Assembly: GCF_002836205.1 (NCBI RefSeq)
Contig: NZ_PJBE01000013.1
Coordinates: forward strand, 3,162,001-3,226,000
Direction of reading: 5' to 3'
Source of the DNA: Shewanella sp. Choline-02u-19
GTDB taxonomy: Bacteria > Pseudomonadota > Gammaproteobacteria > Enterobacterales > Shewanellaceae
DNA: 64,000 nt
The notes beneath the pieces were generated by a model. The model did not search any database. It worked only from the letters and a program-made list of their open reading frames with translations, and was not told the origin of the DNA. Positions 8,166-16,779 of the stretch are shown here, piece after piece (position 1 is the stretch's first letter; every line of letters begins with the position of its first letter). The position numbers were made by a program, and so were the translations under genes.

Positions 8166-9185
8166 CTAACGAATCTTAGTCTCTCGACCAAAATACTCTT
8201 TAGATTCATACTTCTTAATCACTGAGTTTAATGATTCAGGATTATTATCCATGACCAGCTTATGCGAAATCGCACTTAATGAAATCAAGATGTCTTTGCA
8301 TTCCATCCTTGCTTGCATAACAGTGTAGGAAGCAGTGCTTAACACTTGAGAGATCAACTCATGATTTTTTCGGTACAGTGACAAGATGAAGTTGATGATT
8401 ACCGAAGCACACAAATCCTGATCTTCAATTTGACTCGGTCTAACCACTTTTTCTAAAAAGTCTTGTTCTTTGCCTTCAGGAACAAATCTTTGCACCCAGT
8501 CAAAATAATCCTCGTCAAAAACGATAGATTTGATAGGTCTCATGAGGGTGTCATTTGAAGATGTTTGCTTGATTAACGCGTGACGTTGTTCATCACTTAG
8601 ATCTTTAAGCTCATCACCATATTCTGCATTAATCAAGTTAACGACATTTTCTAACTCTTTTAACAGTCGTACATTGCCAGAAGAAACCCGATTATATGCC
8701 TCACCGACCTCATCGATGTTTTTCTGGAAGACACCAATATACTTATCACCTTCATCAATAGCATCAAGCAAGGGGATCAGGCTATAACGCCTAACTTGAA
8801 TTGACTCATAAAAACGACCAATCTCTTCACGTATATTGCCTAATCTATCAATCGCATTTGTAAGAAAGTCACTGTCAGTTTTAATGGCTGAATTTAAACG
8901 AGAGTAATCAAACTCGCCATCAACTTTTTTAACACGGTTATCAATCATATTTTCGAACTTTTGAGATTCGTCTATCAATATTGAAAATTGATCTTCCATC
9001 TCAATCAGCACATGCTGAACCTTCTGTAGGCTTGTCGATCTAACTTGTTGATTGATGCCTCTCACTTTTTCTGCTTCTGTTTGCTTTTTTTGACGAACAG
9101 CCCAAGTAATGGCTGCACCGACAATCGTCAAACTTGTTGCCATGTCGAAGCCGAGTTGAACATTAGTAAACCATGGACTCATCAT
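8166..9185 (-). CDS. Membrane-anchored coiled-coil protein of unknown function
   Basis: 339 residues, not recognised. One N-terminal transmembrane helix (about residues 14-30, MATSLTIVGAAITWAVRQ) is followed by basic residues, so the body is probably cytoplasmic. The rest is almost entirely charged helix with coiled-coil character (about 40-210) and a helical C-terminal part (220-330) that has two cysteines. No catalytic motif is visible. It starts with two consecutive ATG codons, with only GGGAAA upstream. It is AT-rich, monocistronic and bounded by its own terminator on one side and about 580 bp of non-coding DNA on the other, which fits an accessory gene. Confidence 0.7.
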   Translation of the reverse strand: MMSPWFTNVQLGFDMATSLTIVGAAITWAVRQKKQTEAEKVRGINQQVRSTSLQKVQHVLIEMEDQFSILIDESQKFENMIDNRVKKVDGEFDYSRLNSAIKTDSDFLTNAIDRLGNIREEIGRFYESIQVRRYSLIPLLDAIDEGDKYIGVFQKNIDEVGEAYNRVSSGNVRLLKELENVVNLINAEYGDELKDLSDEQRHALIKQTSSNDTLMRPIKSIVFDEDYFDWVQRFVPEGKEQDFLEKVVRPSQIEDQDLCASVIINFILSLYRKNHELISQVLSTASYTVMQARMECKDILISLSAISHKLVMDNNPESLNSVIKKYESKEYFGRETKIR

Positions 9186-9535
9186 TTTCCCAAAATTTTG
9201 AATTTCTCTATGTTGTAAAAGTTATAACCTGTTTACTAACTAAAGTCATCGAAGCTGAAACAAAATTCCAACAAAGTCTATAAAAAAGCTAATCAAAACC
9301 GTCAACTACCCCTCATTCCGCACAAGAAACACGCAAGAATATAGCCTGAGATAAATAATCACTGTCTGTTTATTTATCATAAAACTAGAAATATTAAGAG
9401 ACGAACGCAACGTCCTAATTAACTAAAGAGTGAGTGAACTGGAGAAGTTTGCCCCGGTACAAAAACTTGCGTTATGAAGCAGACAAAAAGCACGGCTGTC
9501 TTTGCGAAAGCCAACGCTGCGGCCCTTTAATGAAA

Positions 9536-9576
9536 AAAGTGTAAACAAAGGGGATTGGCACCTTTGTTTACACTTT
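9536..9576. repeat. Perfect 16-bp palindrome, orphan terminator or mobile-repeat end
   Basis: AAAGTGTAAACAAAGG (9536-9551) and CCTTTGTTTACACTTT (9561-9576) are exact inverted copies around a 9-nt loop (GGATTGGCA). Read on the minus strand the stem is followed by TTTTTT, like an intrinsic terminator, yet no minus-strand gene lies upstream of it. Apart from this, 9186-9766 shows no gene. Confidence 0.8.
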
Positions 9577-9781
9577 GTCTGTGGAGCAGTGCCTTGGTTT
9601 TATTATTGATTATGATCTAACTTCTAACAGCTTAAAACCTGCTTAAAGGTAGATACCATAGGGCTTGTAGTGCATATTATGCTAAAATCCCCCTATCAGC
9701 TTTATGAATGTGCAACACAACTCATTTGTTTGACTGAGCGTAGTGAAACGCTACTGTGATTAACTAATGAGGATACAAGAT

Positions 9782-10042
9782 ATGAGTAAATTAAATGCTG
9801 AAGAGCGTAAAGTCCGAGATAACGACCGTTTTTCACAACGAGTCGATGAGCGCAGAGTAAAGGGCGAAGACGTCGTTGCTTACGTACTTGCCAATAATAA
9901 AGCCTTTAAGTTTCTGACTAAAGAAGAGAAATTCAGCTTTAAGGAAAGACAAGCAACGCTTCAACAAGAAGCCATTGTCAAAGCTAAACTTAGAGAACAG
10001 CAAGAGTTAGAAAGGATTCAAGCGGAATTTACTGAAAAGTAA
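9782..10042 (+). CDS. Hypothetical protein, small charged helical protein
   Basis: 86 residues, not recognised. It begins MSKLNAEERKVRDNDRF and is rich in Glu, Lys, Arg and Gln, with a probable C-terminal coiled coil (FKERQATLQQEAIVKAKLRE). No signal peptide or TM segment, so it is cytoplasmic. The ATG at 9782 is preferred over an in-frame ATG at 9767 because GAGGA sits about 9 nt upstream of it and would overlap the earlier start. It stands alone, convergent with the GGDEF/EAL gene. Confidence 0.7.
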   Translation: MSKLNAEERKVRDNDRFSQRVDERRVKGEDVVAYVLANNKAFKFLTKEEKFSFKERQATLQQEAIVKAKLREQQELERIQAEFTEK

Positions 10043-10099
10043 AACACGATAAACAGCCATAGTGAGTTAATTATTATGGCTGGATCATGTTCAAAAAAA

Positions 10100-13000
10100 T
10101 TATCGGCTCAAGGGCCTATGCAGATATGTGACGCCTGCTAAAGAGCTCATATCCCTTGGTTGCTTATACTTGCCGAGCATCGATAATATTTTATCAAATT
10201 CAATATGTAGCTTGCTTAATTCATCTCTTTTAGAGGTACAAGTACCAGCCTGATAACTCCTTATAATGTCCCGCGCTACAGTGTGCATAACGTTATAGGT
10301 CTGTTCCAGTTCATTAATCCATGAGCCATCGAATAATTTATCTTCTCTTAATCGTCTAACCCATTTATCAAAATGACAATCCATATTACCGATATCTGTT
10401 TGACCCTTTGAATCCTCTTGCATCAAATTTTCTATGTTTTTAAGCCAGTGTTTGAGTATCAATTCCAGTTGTTTTACTCTCCTGACTTGCAGCGTCATTT
10501 CCTCTTGACTGCTTTCTATCCAAGCTTGGTTGGGTTTGTACTCTTTAATCCAGTCAGCAAGTTTACTTGCCTGCATAGGTTTTGATATCGCATAACCTTG
10601 TGCATAGTGACAGCCCATCAAAAGTAACATCAGCCCATGCTCTGTCGTTTCGACACCTTCTGCAATAACGTGTCGGTTAAATGACTTAGTGAGCCCAATC
10701 ACACCGTCAATGATAGAGAAATCATTTTGATCTATTAATACATCTCGAACAAAACTTTGGTCAATCTTGATTGTGTCAGCAGGAAGCTGACAAAGATGGG
10801 ACAGTGATGAGTAACCAGTGCCAAAATCATCCAGCGCAATTCTTACGCCTAAATCATTACGACAAGCGCGAATAATATGACTGATCCGCTCAACATTTCC
10901 TAAGGTGCTACTTTCTAAAACTTCCAACTTGAAGTTACGAGAGTCGATATTATGATGACGATTAAGCGCTTCATTAAGACTGTCAAAAAAGCCTTTATTT
11001 AAGAACTGCATCGAAGAAACATTCACACTCATTTCTAGATTAATGCCTTGGTTATTTAATCGCTCAAGCTGAACCATGGCTTGATCAATTACCCAGTCAC
11101 CAACTTGGATCTCTATTTCAGTCCCTTCAATAAGGGGTAAAAACGCCATTGGAGGGATAAGTCCTTTGTCTGGATGTTGCCAACGAATTAACGCTTCAAC
11201 TCCAATTATTTTACCTGAGGCCATATCCACTTTCGGTTGGTAATATAGACACAGTTCATTGTTGATTAAAGCCTGCTGTATTTCTTGTGATTTTACATGC
11301 CGCAGGGTTACTTCTTGAGCTTGCTCTAAATCAAAGAACTGGTAATTTTTTTTCCCTTCTTGTTTCGCTTGATACATCGCTTGGTCAGCTTGACGTAGCA
11401 GGGTATCTAGCTCCACACCATCTAATGGCGATAAGCTGACCCCAATGGAGGCACTGATGTTGATGTAGCGTTCGTCAATAAAATAGCTCGCACTGACCGA
11501 GTGAATAATTCTATCGAGTATCTCATAACATTGAGATGTGGATTTTATATCGCCTAGGAGCATAGAGAATTCATCACCACCGAGACGCGAAACAGTGTCT
11601 TCGGTTCTTAATGCTAATTCAAGGCGATGGGCGACTTCAATCAGTAGTTTGTCACCTATATCATGGCCAAAAAGGTCATTAACCGGCTTGAAGTCATCTA
11701 GATCTAGGAAGCAAACGGCAAGTAATGTGCCTGAACGTTTTGAGTGAGCAATGGCTTGATTAAAACGATCGAGTAGTAGTGTTCGGTTAGGGAGTCCTGT
11801 CAGGGCATCGTAATGAGCCATTCGGCGCATACTCTCTTGCTGGCGTTTACTGTGTGTTATATCAGTGAACATACCTAGATAGTTAACGATGCGGTCATCA
11901 GCATCTTTCAGTGAGGAAGTGGTGAGCAATTCCACGTAAACCTCTCCACTCTTCCTACGATTCCAAACTTCTCCCTGCCAATAGCCCTGCTCGGTGATTT
12001 TTTGCCACATTTTGGTATAAAATTCAGGCTGATGTCTACCCGAACTTAACATATTAGGATTTTGACCTATGACCTCTTCACGACTGTAGCCAGTAATGTT
12101 TGAAAAAGCAGGGTTAACGTCGACAATCATTTTATCAGCGTCGGTGATGATTATGCCTTCATGAGTGTCACTAAAAACCCGAGATGACAGTTTCAGTTTT
12201 TCCTCTAATCTCTTATGTTCAGAAATATCAACAATACTCACTGGAACATTACGGAAATTATTTGTCGACGATGGTGTTTGAAATGAAATAAGTGCTTTAA
12301 TTTCTTTGCCATCTAATGTCTGAAAATTAGCCTCAGATAGAAAAGTTTCTTGTTTTGTCCAGATGGCACACATTTCATCAATAAAGACATCAATCGCATT
12401 TGTACCAAAAGTTTGGTCAATTTTGCTAATAAATTCTGCTTGGTTTTTTGCACCAAAGAGTTTTAAGGTTGCATTATTAACAGAATTTACTTTAACCATC
12501 GCCACAAAATCCCAAGCTAAATCTATATTCGCATACAAATATGTTCTTAGGTCAACGATCCCTTTCTGTCTCAAATCTTCTAGTGCTATGACAACCGTAG
12601 AAAAGTCTTCACTCCAAATAGAAACTTCAGCGTTGTTGAAAATAGCTTCAAAGCGTTCTTCACTTTCATTGCGAGAATATTCTGCTTTTCTGACCAGAAA
12701 GATGACAAAAAACACGGTGATAATACTGGATAATATTGTAAAAATGAGCAAAGAATATAAAGATGTCCTGCTCAAATCATAAGAGCGTTGACTACTTCCC
12801 TTGAACTCAAGTGCCTTATTACGCGCAAAGTCGATTAGGAAAGTCATGTTTCGGTTCAGCTTTTTAACATGCAGCGCTTCTTTCCCAGTGGTAATATTTG
12901 CAGCGAGTTGATGTTGGTTATTACGTTTCAAAGCAAGCACTTCGTCACGTATAGATTTCCATTCAACAAAGGATTTATAGGCGACATTAATCTGTTCTTT

Positions 13001-13339
13001 ATCCCCAAGAAAACGTTGTTTGATTAATTCGAAATGTCGATACACTTCTTGTTCATGTTGATCGACTTGCGAGATGGCTGCGTCTAATTCATCTTTGTTT
13101 CTAGCTAACACCGCATCCTTCATATAACGGTGCATAGCAAGGATATCGCCATTGGCTTCTAATACCGCGATACTGACAGAAAAGGGATGCTGGTACATTT
13201 TATGATTGAGTTCAGCAAGCTCTTTGTTTTCATCTACCGCCATGAAAACGAATAGCATCATCAACAGAACCATGATTGCAAATCCTACAAGAATGACCCG
13301 TGTAGAGTATTTACTTTGTGATAGTCCAACGTTACCCAT
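10100..13339 (-). CDS. GGDEF/EAL cyclic-di-GMP protein with PAS domains and a CZB-like C-terminus
   Basis: 1079-residue inner-membrane c-di-GMP enzyme. TM about 15-34, a helical periplasmic sensor (35-192), TM about 193-216, a degenerate PAS region (225-375), a clear PAS domain (about 385-500), GGDEF (motif RLGGDEF near residue 588) and EAL (VEALIRWQHP near 712). Both motifs are intact, so it may make or degrade c-di-GMP. After EAL comes an unusual helical region with KHW, DCHFDKW and MHTVARDI, resembling a zinc-sensing CZB domain in which one ligand His is replaced by Tyr (an inference). The ATG at 13339 has AGGA upstream; an ATG at 13345 overlaps it. Single-gene unit. Confidence 0.93.
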   Translation of the reverse strand: MGNVGLSQSKYSTRVILVGFAIMVLLMMLFVFMAVDENKELAELNHKMYQHPFSVSIAVLEANGDILAMHRYMKDAVLARNKDELDAAISQVDQHEQEVYRHFELIKQRFLGDKEQINVAYKSFVEWKSIRDEVLALKRNNQHQLAANITTGKEALHVKKLNRNMTFLIDFARNKALEFKGSSQRSYDLSRTSLYSLLIFTILSSIITVFFVIFLVRKAEYSRNESEERFEAIFNNAEVSIWSEDFSTVVIALEDLRQKGIVDLRTYLYANIDLAWDFVAMVKVNSVNNATLKLFGAKNQAEFISKIDQTFGTNAIDVFIDEMCAIWTKQETFLSEANFQTLDGKEIKALISFQTPSSTNNFRNVPVSIVDISEHKRLEEKLKLSSRVFSDTHEGIIITDADKMIVDVNPAFSNITGYSREEVIGQNPNMLSSGRHQPEFYTKMWQKITEQGYWQGEVWNRRKSGEVYVELLTTSSLKDADDRIVNYLGMFTDITHSKRQQESMRRMAHYDALTGLPNRTLLLDRFNQAIAHSKRSGTLLAVCFLDLDDFKPVNDLFGHDIGDKLLIEVAHRLELALRTEDTVSRLGGDEFSMLLGDIKSTSQCYEILDRIIHSVSASYFIDERYINISASIGVSLSPLDGVELDTLLRQADQAMYQAKQEGKKNYQFFDLEQAQEVTLRHVKSQEIQQALINNELCLYYQPKVDMASGKIIGVEALIRWQHPDKGLIPPMAFLPLIEGTEIEIQVGDWVIDQAMVQLERLNNQGINLEMSVNVSSMQFLNKGFFDSLNEALNRHHNIDSRNFKLEVLESSTLGNVERISHIIRACRNDLGVRIALDDFGTGYSSLSHLCQLPADTIKIDQSFVRDVLIDQNDFSIIDGVIGLTKSFNRHVIAEGVETTEHGLMLLLMGCHYAQGYAISKPMQASKLADWIKEYKPNQAWIESSQEEMTLQVRRVKQLELILKHWLKNIENLMQEDSKGQTDIGNMDCHFDKWVRRLREDKLFDGSWINELEQTYNVMHTVARDIIRSYQAGTCTSKRDELSKLHIEFDKILSMLGKYKQPRDMSSLAGVTYLHRPLSR

Positions 13340-13581
13340 GCACATCCTGTTGTTGATTTGATTAGATTAGTTTGTTTTTATCAACGGCTAATATATGTAT
13401 TCTAGGATAAATTATTAGGATGTGAGTTTTGTTTGATGTAATGCAGAGGATTTATAGGGGAGCAAAAAGTAACTGACGAAATATTCTGGCCTATTCGGCC
13501 TATATATCTAGAACCCGAAGGTGCATTGGGAGGGATTTAATAAACGCTTGCTGTGACCCGACAGTGACAGACTCAGAGGAG

Positions 13582-14343
13582 CTACTCGCAAGATGAACTG
13601 TAGTGATTAAGTTCGATAAGCCCTTCAATTATGATGCCGTGATAACGGGCTTTAATTAATTGATAATCCATCGTTGGCGCAAAGTAGTAAGTCACCTCTT
13701 CGGCACCAGACTGCTTAACCGGGATTAAGGTTAACTCGCCCCAAGGTGCGATGTTTACGGTTTGCGGGTCCTCAACATAAAGTTGATAAGGCTCTATTGC
13801 ATCTGAAGCTTGTCTGATTAAAGCAAATTGTGTGCGGCCTTGGAGCAAGTACTGACGAATTTGAATCGCTAAAGTGTCCACGTCCCGCAAAGGGATATGA
13901 GCAGAGGTATAGTTGGTTATATCACCATCAATATCGACCCGAGATTGACGGCCGTTATGGCTAAAAGAAACCTGCATGTCTCTCGCCCTAAACCCGGTCA
14001 CTTTTTGATGAAACTTGTCGGTTATCCACTCATTAGTTTTATTGGACCAAGACAACTCAGCCCGCTGCTGATATTGAGTGCCAATACCTAAAATACTGGC
14101 TTCACTTTTTGAGGTTACCACCGCAGTGTTACCCAACCAAGTCTCGGTTCGGGCCATTGTTCCAGTATGGATACCACTGAGGTAAATATCGTAATCTGAA
14201 CTACGGTTACACTGTTCTTTTACAGGGACTTGTTGATCCATCTTTGACTGACTAGCGAACACGTTATTAACGAGGGCAAGCGTTAACGCTAGCCCCAAAC
14301 AACACGTGTTCATCGTCAATGAAACTACTCTAGTCAAAATCAA
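13582..14343 (-). CDS. Periplasmic DUF3108-like protein
   Basis: 253 residues with a signal peptide (hydrophobic CLGLALTLALVNNVFA, cleavage near residue 31). The body is beta-rich: YDIYLSGIHTGTM, several E-x-W/Y strands and a late LTLIPVKQSGAEEVTYYFAP block. This matches the general pattern of DUF3108-like envelope proteins that accompany outer-membrane proteins. The start is uncertain: a TTG at 14343 overlaps the stop of the upstream gene (TTGA, translational coupling) and supplies a basic signal-peptide N-region; an ATG at 14313 is the alternative. It forms an operon with the outer-membrane barrel gene. Confidence 0.65.
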   Translation of the reverse strand: MILTRVVSLTMNTCCLGLALTLALVNNVFASQSKMDQQVPVKEQCNRSSDYDIYLSGIHTGTMARTETWLGNTAVVTSKSEASILGIGTQYQQRAELSWSNKTNEWITDKFHQKVTGFRARDMQVSFSHNGRQSRVDIDGDITNYTSAHIPLRDVDTLAIQIRQYLLQGRTQFALIRQASDAIEPYQLYVEDPQTVNIAPWGELTLIPVKQSGAEEVTYYFAPTMDYQLIKARYHGIIIEGLIELNHYSSSCE

Positions 14344-15506
14344 AAGACTTCGTTCACATTGAGGTAGAAGTTAGTTTCGTTCTCGCCGACACCAATATCA
14401 AGACGCAAATTGATATTGTCTTTGATTTTAAAGCGGAAGCCTGTGCCATAAGAGGTCATTAGCTCCTCGTTAAGATCACTTACCTTTGATGCTACGCTAC
14501 CCACACCGCCCCAAAAAACCATGCCATAACGCTGGAAAATCGGTAAACGATATTCAACTTGGCCCATCATCATCTGCTTGTCGCGGTAGCGCCCTTTGAT
14601 ATAACCACGCATTGCACTTGAACCGCCTAAATCTGGCAACATGTTCCAAGGCACATCGCCCTCGGTGAACTGCCCTTGCACTTGCCATGCAATCAGCCCT
14701 GGCGCAGAGCTAAGTAGCGATGTTGAACTCAAATCAATGTAGTTTGCTAACTCAAGGTTATAGGTTGAAAACGTCGAATATTCACTGTTCTGGTAAAGAC
14801 CTGCATCGATTTGGAACAACCAACCCTTAGTCGCATTTAAGCGGTAATCTCGTGAATCATAGATACTGGTAACGACGATACCCGAGCTAAAATTACTCGG
14901 TAAAAGAGTGTCTGCATCTACTGGTACGCCAGTTTCGACTAACTCTAATTTGTCAGCACTGGCATAAGTGAAGTCAGCCCCAACGCCTAGAAAATAATTA
15001 TCGGCGACTTCTGTCATCCAGCGAGGTTTGAAACTGTATAACTGCTCTTCAAATTCATGATGATTCGCGTCGACATTGCCGTCATCAATACCTTGGCCAT
15101 AATAAACTGACGCTTCATTATGTAGCTCTAGCCCGAGTAATAAACGCTGTTTGCCACCATTGAAAAAAGTCATGTTTTCAACTTCAACGCCGTAAGAGTT
15201 GTTCATTGAAACAAATGAATTTAATACTAACGACGACGGTTGCTCTTCATTCGATGCACCGTCAGTTTTATACAAACCGACCATCAACAGACCAACACCA
15301 AACTTCTTCTCGGGTGTGTAATACGCGGTTGGTAGATAGCTCATATCAATGGGTTTGCTGTCATCGAACTCACCGTCGGCACCAAAAACGGACAAAATGT
15401 TATCGACCCAGGTCGGTTCCATGTTCTCAGGAGTTTCAAACAGAGGTTCAACAGCGACAGCCACATTGGAAAAGGCAAATAAGGTTAGCAGTAAAATCCG
15501 TTTCAT
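14340..15506 (-). CDS. Outer-membrane beta-barrel protein of the D15/BamA-like surface antigen family
   Basis: 388 residues with a signal peptide (MKRILLLTLFAFSNVAVA). The C-terminal half has the Bac_surface_Ag features: a conserved GGSSAMRGYIKGRYRDK segment with the R-G-Y lid motif, strands such as MMMGQVEYRLPIF, and a last strand ending in Phe (NFYLNVNEVF), the usual beta-signal. No POTRA repeats are present, so it is a short barrel rather than BamA or TamA. Start chosen at 15506 where the signal peptide begins. It is probably transcribed with the periplasmic gene that overlaps its stop by 4 bp. Confidence 0.85.
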   Translation of the reverse strand: MKRILLLTLFAFSNVAVAVEPLFETPENMEPTWVDNILSVFGADGEFDDSKPIDMSYLPTAYYTPEKKFGVGLLMVGLYKTDGASNEEQPSSLVLNSFVSMNNSYGVEVENMTFFNGGKQRLLLGLELHNEASVYYGQGIDDGNVDANHHEFEEQLYSFKPRWMTEVADNYFLGVGADFTYASADKLELVETGVPVDADTLLPSNFSSGIVVTSIYDSRDYRLNATKGWLFQIDAGLYQNSEYSTFSTYNLELANYIDLSSTSLLSSAPGLIAWQVQGQFTEGDVPWNMLPDLGGSSAMRGYIKGRYRDKQMMMGQVEYRLPIFQRYGMVFWGGVGSVASKVSDLNEELMTSYGTGFRFKIKDNINLRLDIGVGENETNFYLNVNEVF

Positions 15507-15807
15507 AAGTACTCGAATCAATAATGAAGAATTATGGGCATAAGGCGGACGCAATGCTGTTTGCAAAAGAGGTTAGGTAAGGCCAGCTTGCACTTTCCCC
15601 CCTTACTTTTGCTACTTTTACTTTGGTTTCATTCGAACCGCATAACGACCTTTCAGGCAGTCAATCGACTTGCCGAGCGCATTCTACCACTACCGCTATT
15701 TTCAACCATTACTTTTTTAGCTTAGGGGTTATTCCAATACAGATATGTGAGTTGTTGCTTGGGGAAAAATGGCATGCTCTGCGATGACATAGAGCAAAGT
15801 TGACTCT

Positions 15808-15835
15808 GGGCTCTCTTCCTCTAAAAAGAGAGCCC
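15808..15835 (-). terminator. Hairpin downstream of the XRE regulator
   Basis: A perfect 10-bp stem GGGCTCTCTT / AAGAGAGCCC with an 8-nt loop lies about 30 bp beyond the stop of the minus-strand XRE gene. It has no strong T tract. Otherwise 15507-15865 holds no recognisable gene. Confidence 0.5.
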
Positions 15836-15865
15836 TATTATCTCAATAGCTTCGACAAAACAGAA

Positions 15866-16078
15866 CTACTCTGGAACCGTACGAAACTCTAAAATATCAC
15901 CAGGCTGGCACTTCAGATAATTACAGATGCTCGCCAATGTTTCAAACCTAACCCCTTTGACCTTGCCTCTTTTTAGTAGAGAGAGATTCGCTTCGGTGAT
16001 GCCAATCGCTTTAGCGAGCTCTTTAGAACTCACCTTTCGTACCGCCATCATTACATCTAAATTAACTATAATTTCCAT
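15866..16078 (-). CDS. XRE-family helix-turn-helix regulator (YozG-like)
   Basis: 70-residue protein that is little more than one HTH domain: VSSKELAKAIGITEANLSLL (helices 2-3) followed by KRGKVKGVRF and the LASICNYLKCQPGDILEF ending typical of the short Cro/C1-type family. It begins 3 bp after the DUF2975 gene stops, so the two are translationally coupled. Such pairs are common; the regulator probably controls the membrane protein or is itself controlled through it (inference). Confidence 0.88.
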   Translation of the reverse strand: MEIIVNLDVMMAVRKVSSKELAKAIGITEANLSLLKRGKVKGVRFETLASICNYLKCQPGDILEFRTVPE

Positions 16079-16081
16079 GGC

Positions 16082-16597
16082 TTAAATAAACTCTTTGTTT
16101 TCAGCTTCGATTTCTCTAGCGGCTTTAAGCAAATAGACAATAATCAACATCAGTAAGATTGTCGTAATATTGCCAAAATCTAACGGTAACTCGATGTGAG
16201 TTTTGTCGAAGAAAGATTTATGGTAATAACCCGTCAGCAGATGTTGAACGATTTCAAGTGCAAAATCAGCCAGCTTTATCCATATCAACCACAAATAACA
16301 GCGCATGGCATTGTGTCCAAAAAAATGACCTTGATGATAAAAACCTAGCAATTTTTGCAGCCAATACACCCCAACTAAAAACATGATAAATAGCGGCGCC
16401 TGAATCGCTAATAACACCTGTCTACTCGCCCGCTCATCCCACCATAACTCGGTAAACAGCATACTAGTTGAAAAGCGAATATCTCCTTGAATAAAATAGC
16501 CATAGCCAAGGTAAATCAATATAGACACGGCACCAAAAATAACTGCGATTCTAAAAAAACCACTGATCTGCATCAGCTTCTGCATATTGGAATTCAT
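16082..16597 (-). CDS. DUF2975 family membrane protein
   Basis: 171 residues with four predicted transmembrane helices (about residues 15-35, 58-80, 103-122 and 142-162), a loop with GFYHQGHFFGHNAM between helices 2 and 3, and a charged C-terminus. This length and pattern, plus the directly following XRE gene, match DUF2975. Function unknown. AAAAGG lies upstream of the ATG. Confidence 0.82.
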   Translation of the reverse strand: MNSNMQKLMQISGFFRIAVIFGAVSILIYLGYGYFIQGDIRFSTSMLFTELWWDERASRQVLLAIQAPLFIMFLVGVYWLQKLLGFYHQGHFFGHNAMRCYLWLIWIKLADFALEIVQHLLTGYYHKSFFDKTHIELPLDFGNITTILLMLIIVYLLKAAREIEAENKEFI

Positions 16598-16779
16598 AAC
16601 CTTTTGTAGACCTCAACTTAAATGACCTGCCAATTATATAAGACAACAACATTTGATTGCAAAATAATATTTAATTATCGTTTTACAATAATTATTTTAT
16701 GTAATAGGCTAATTAACATTCAGGATAATGAAAGATTAGCATTGCTGTCAGCCATAGCGTTGTCGTAAAGGATAAAAAT

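Noticed and set aside
12363..12782. 139-codon plus-strand frame inside the GGDEF/EAL gene
   Set aside because: Antisense shadow of a well-supported coding sequence.
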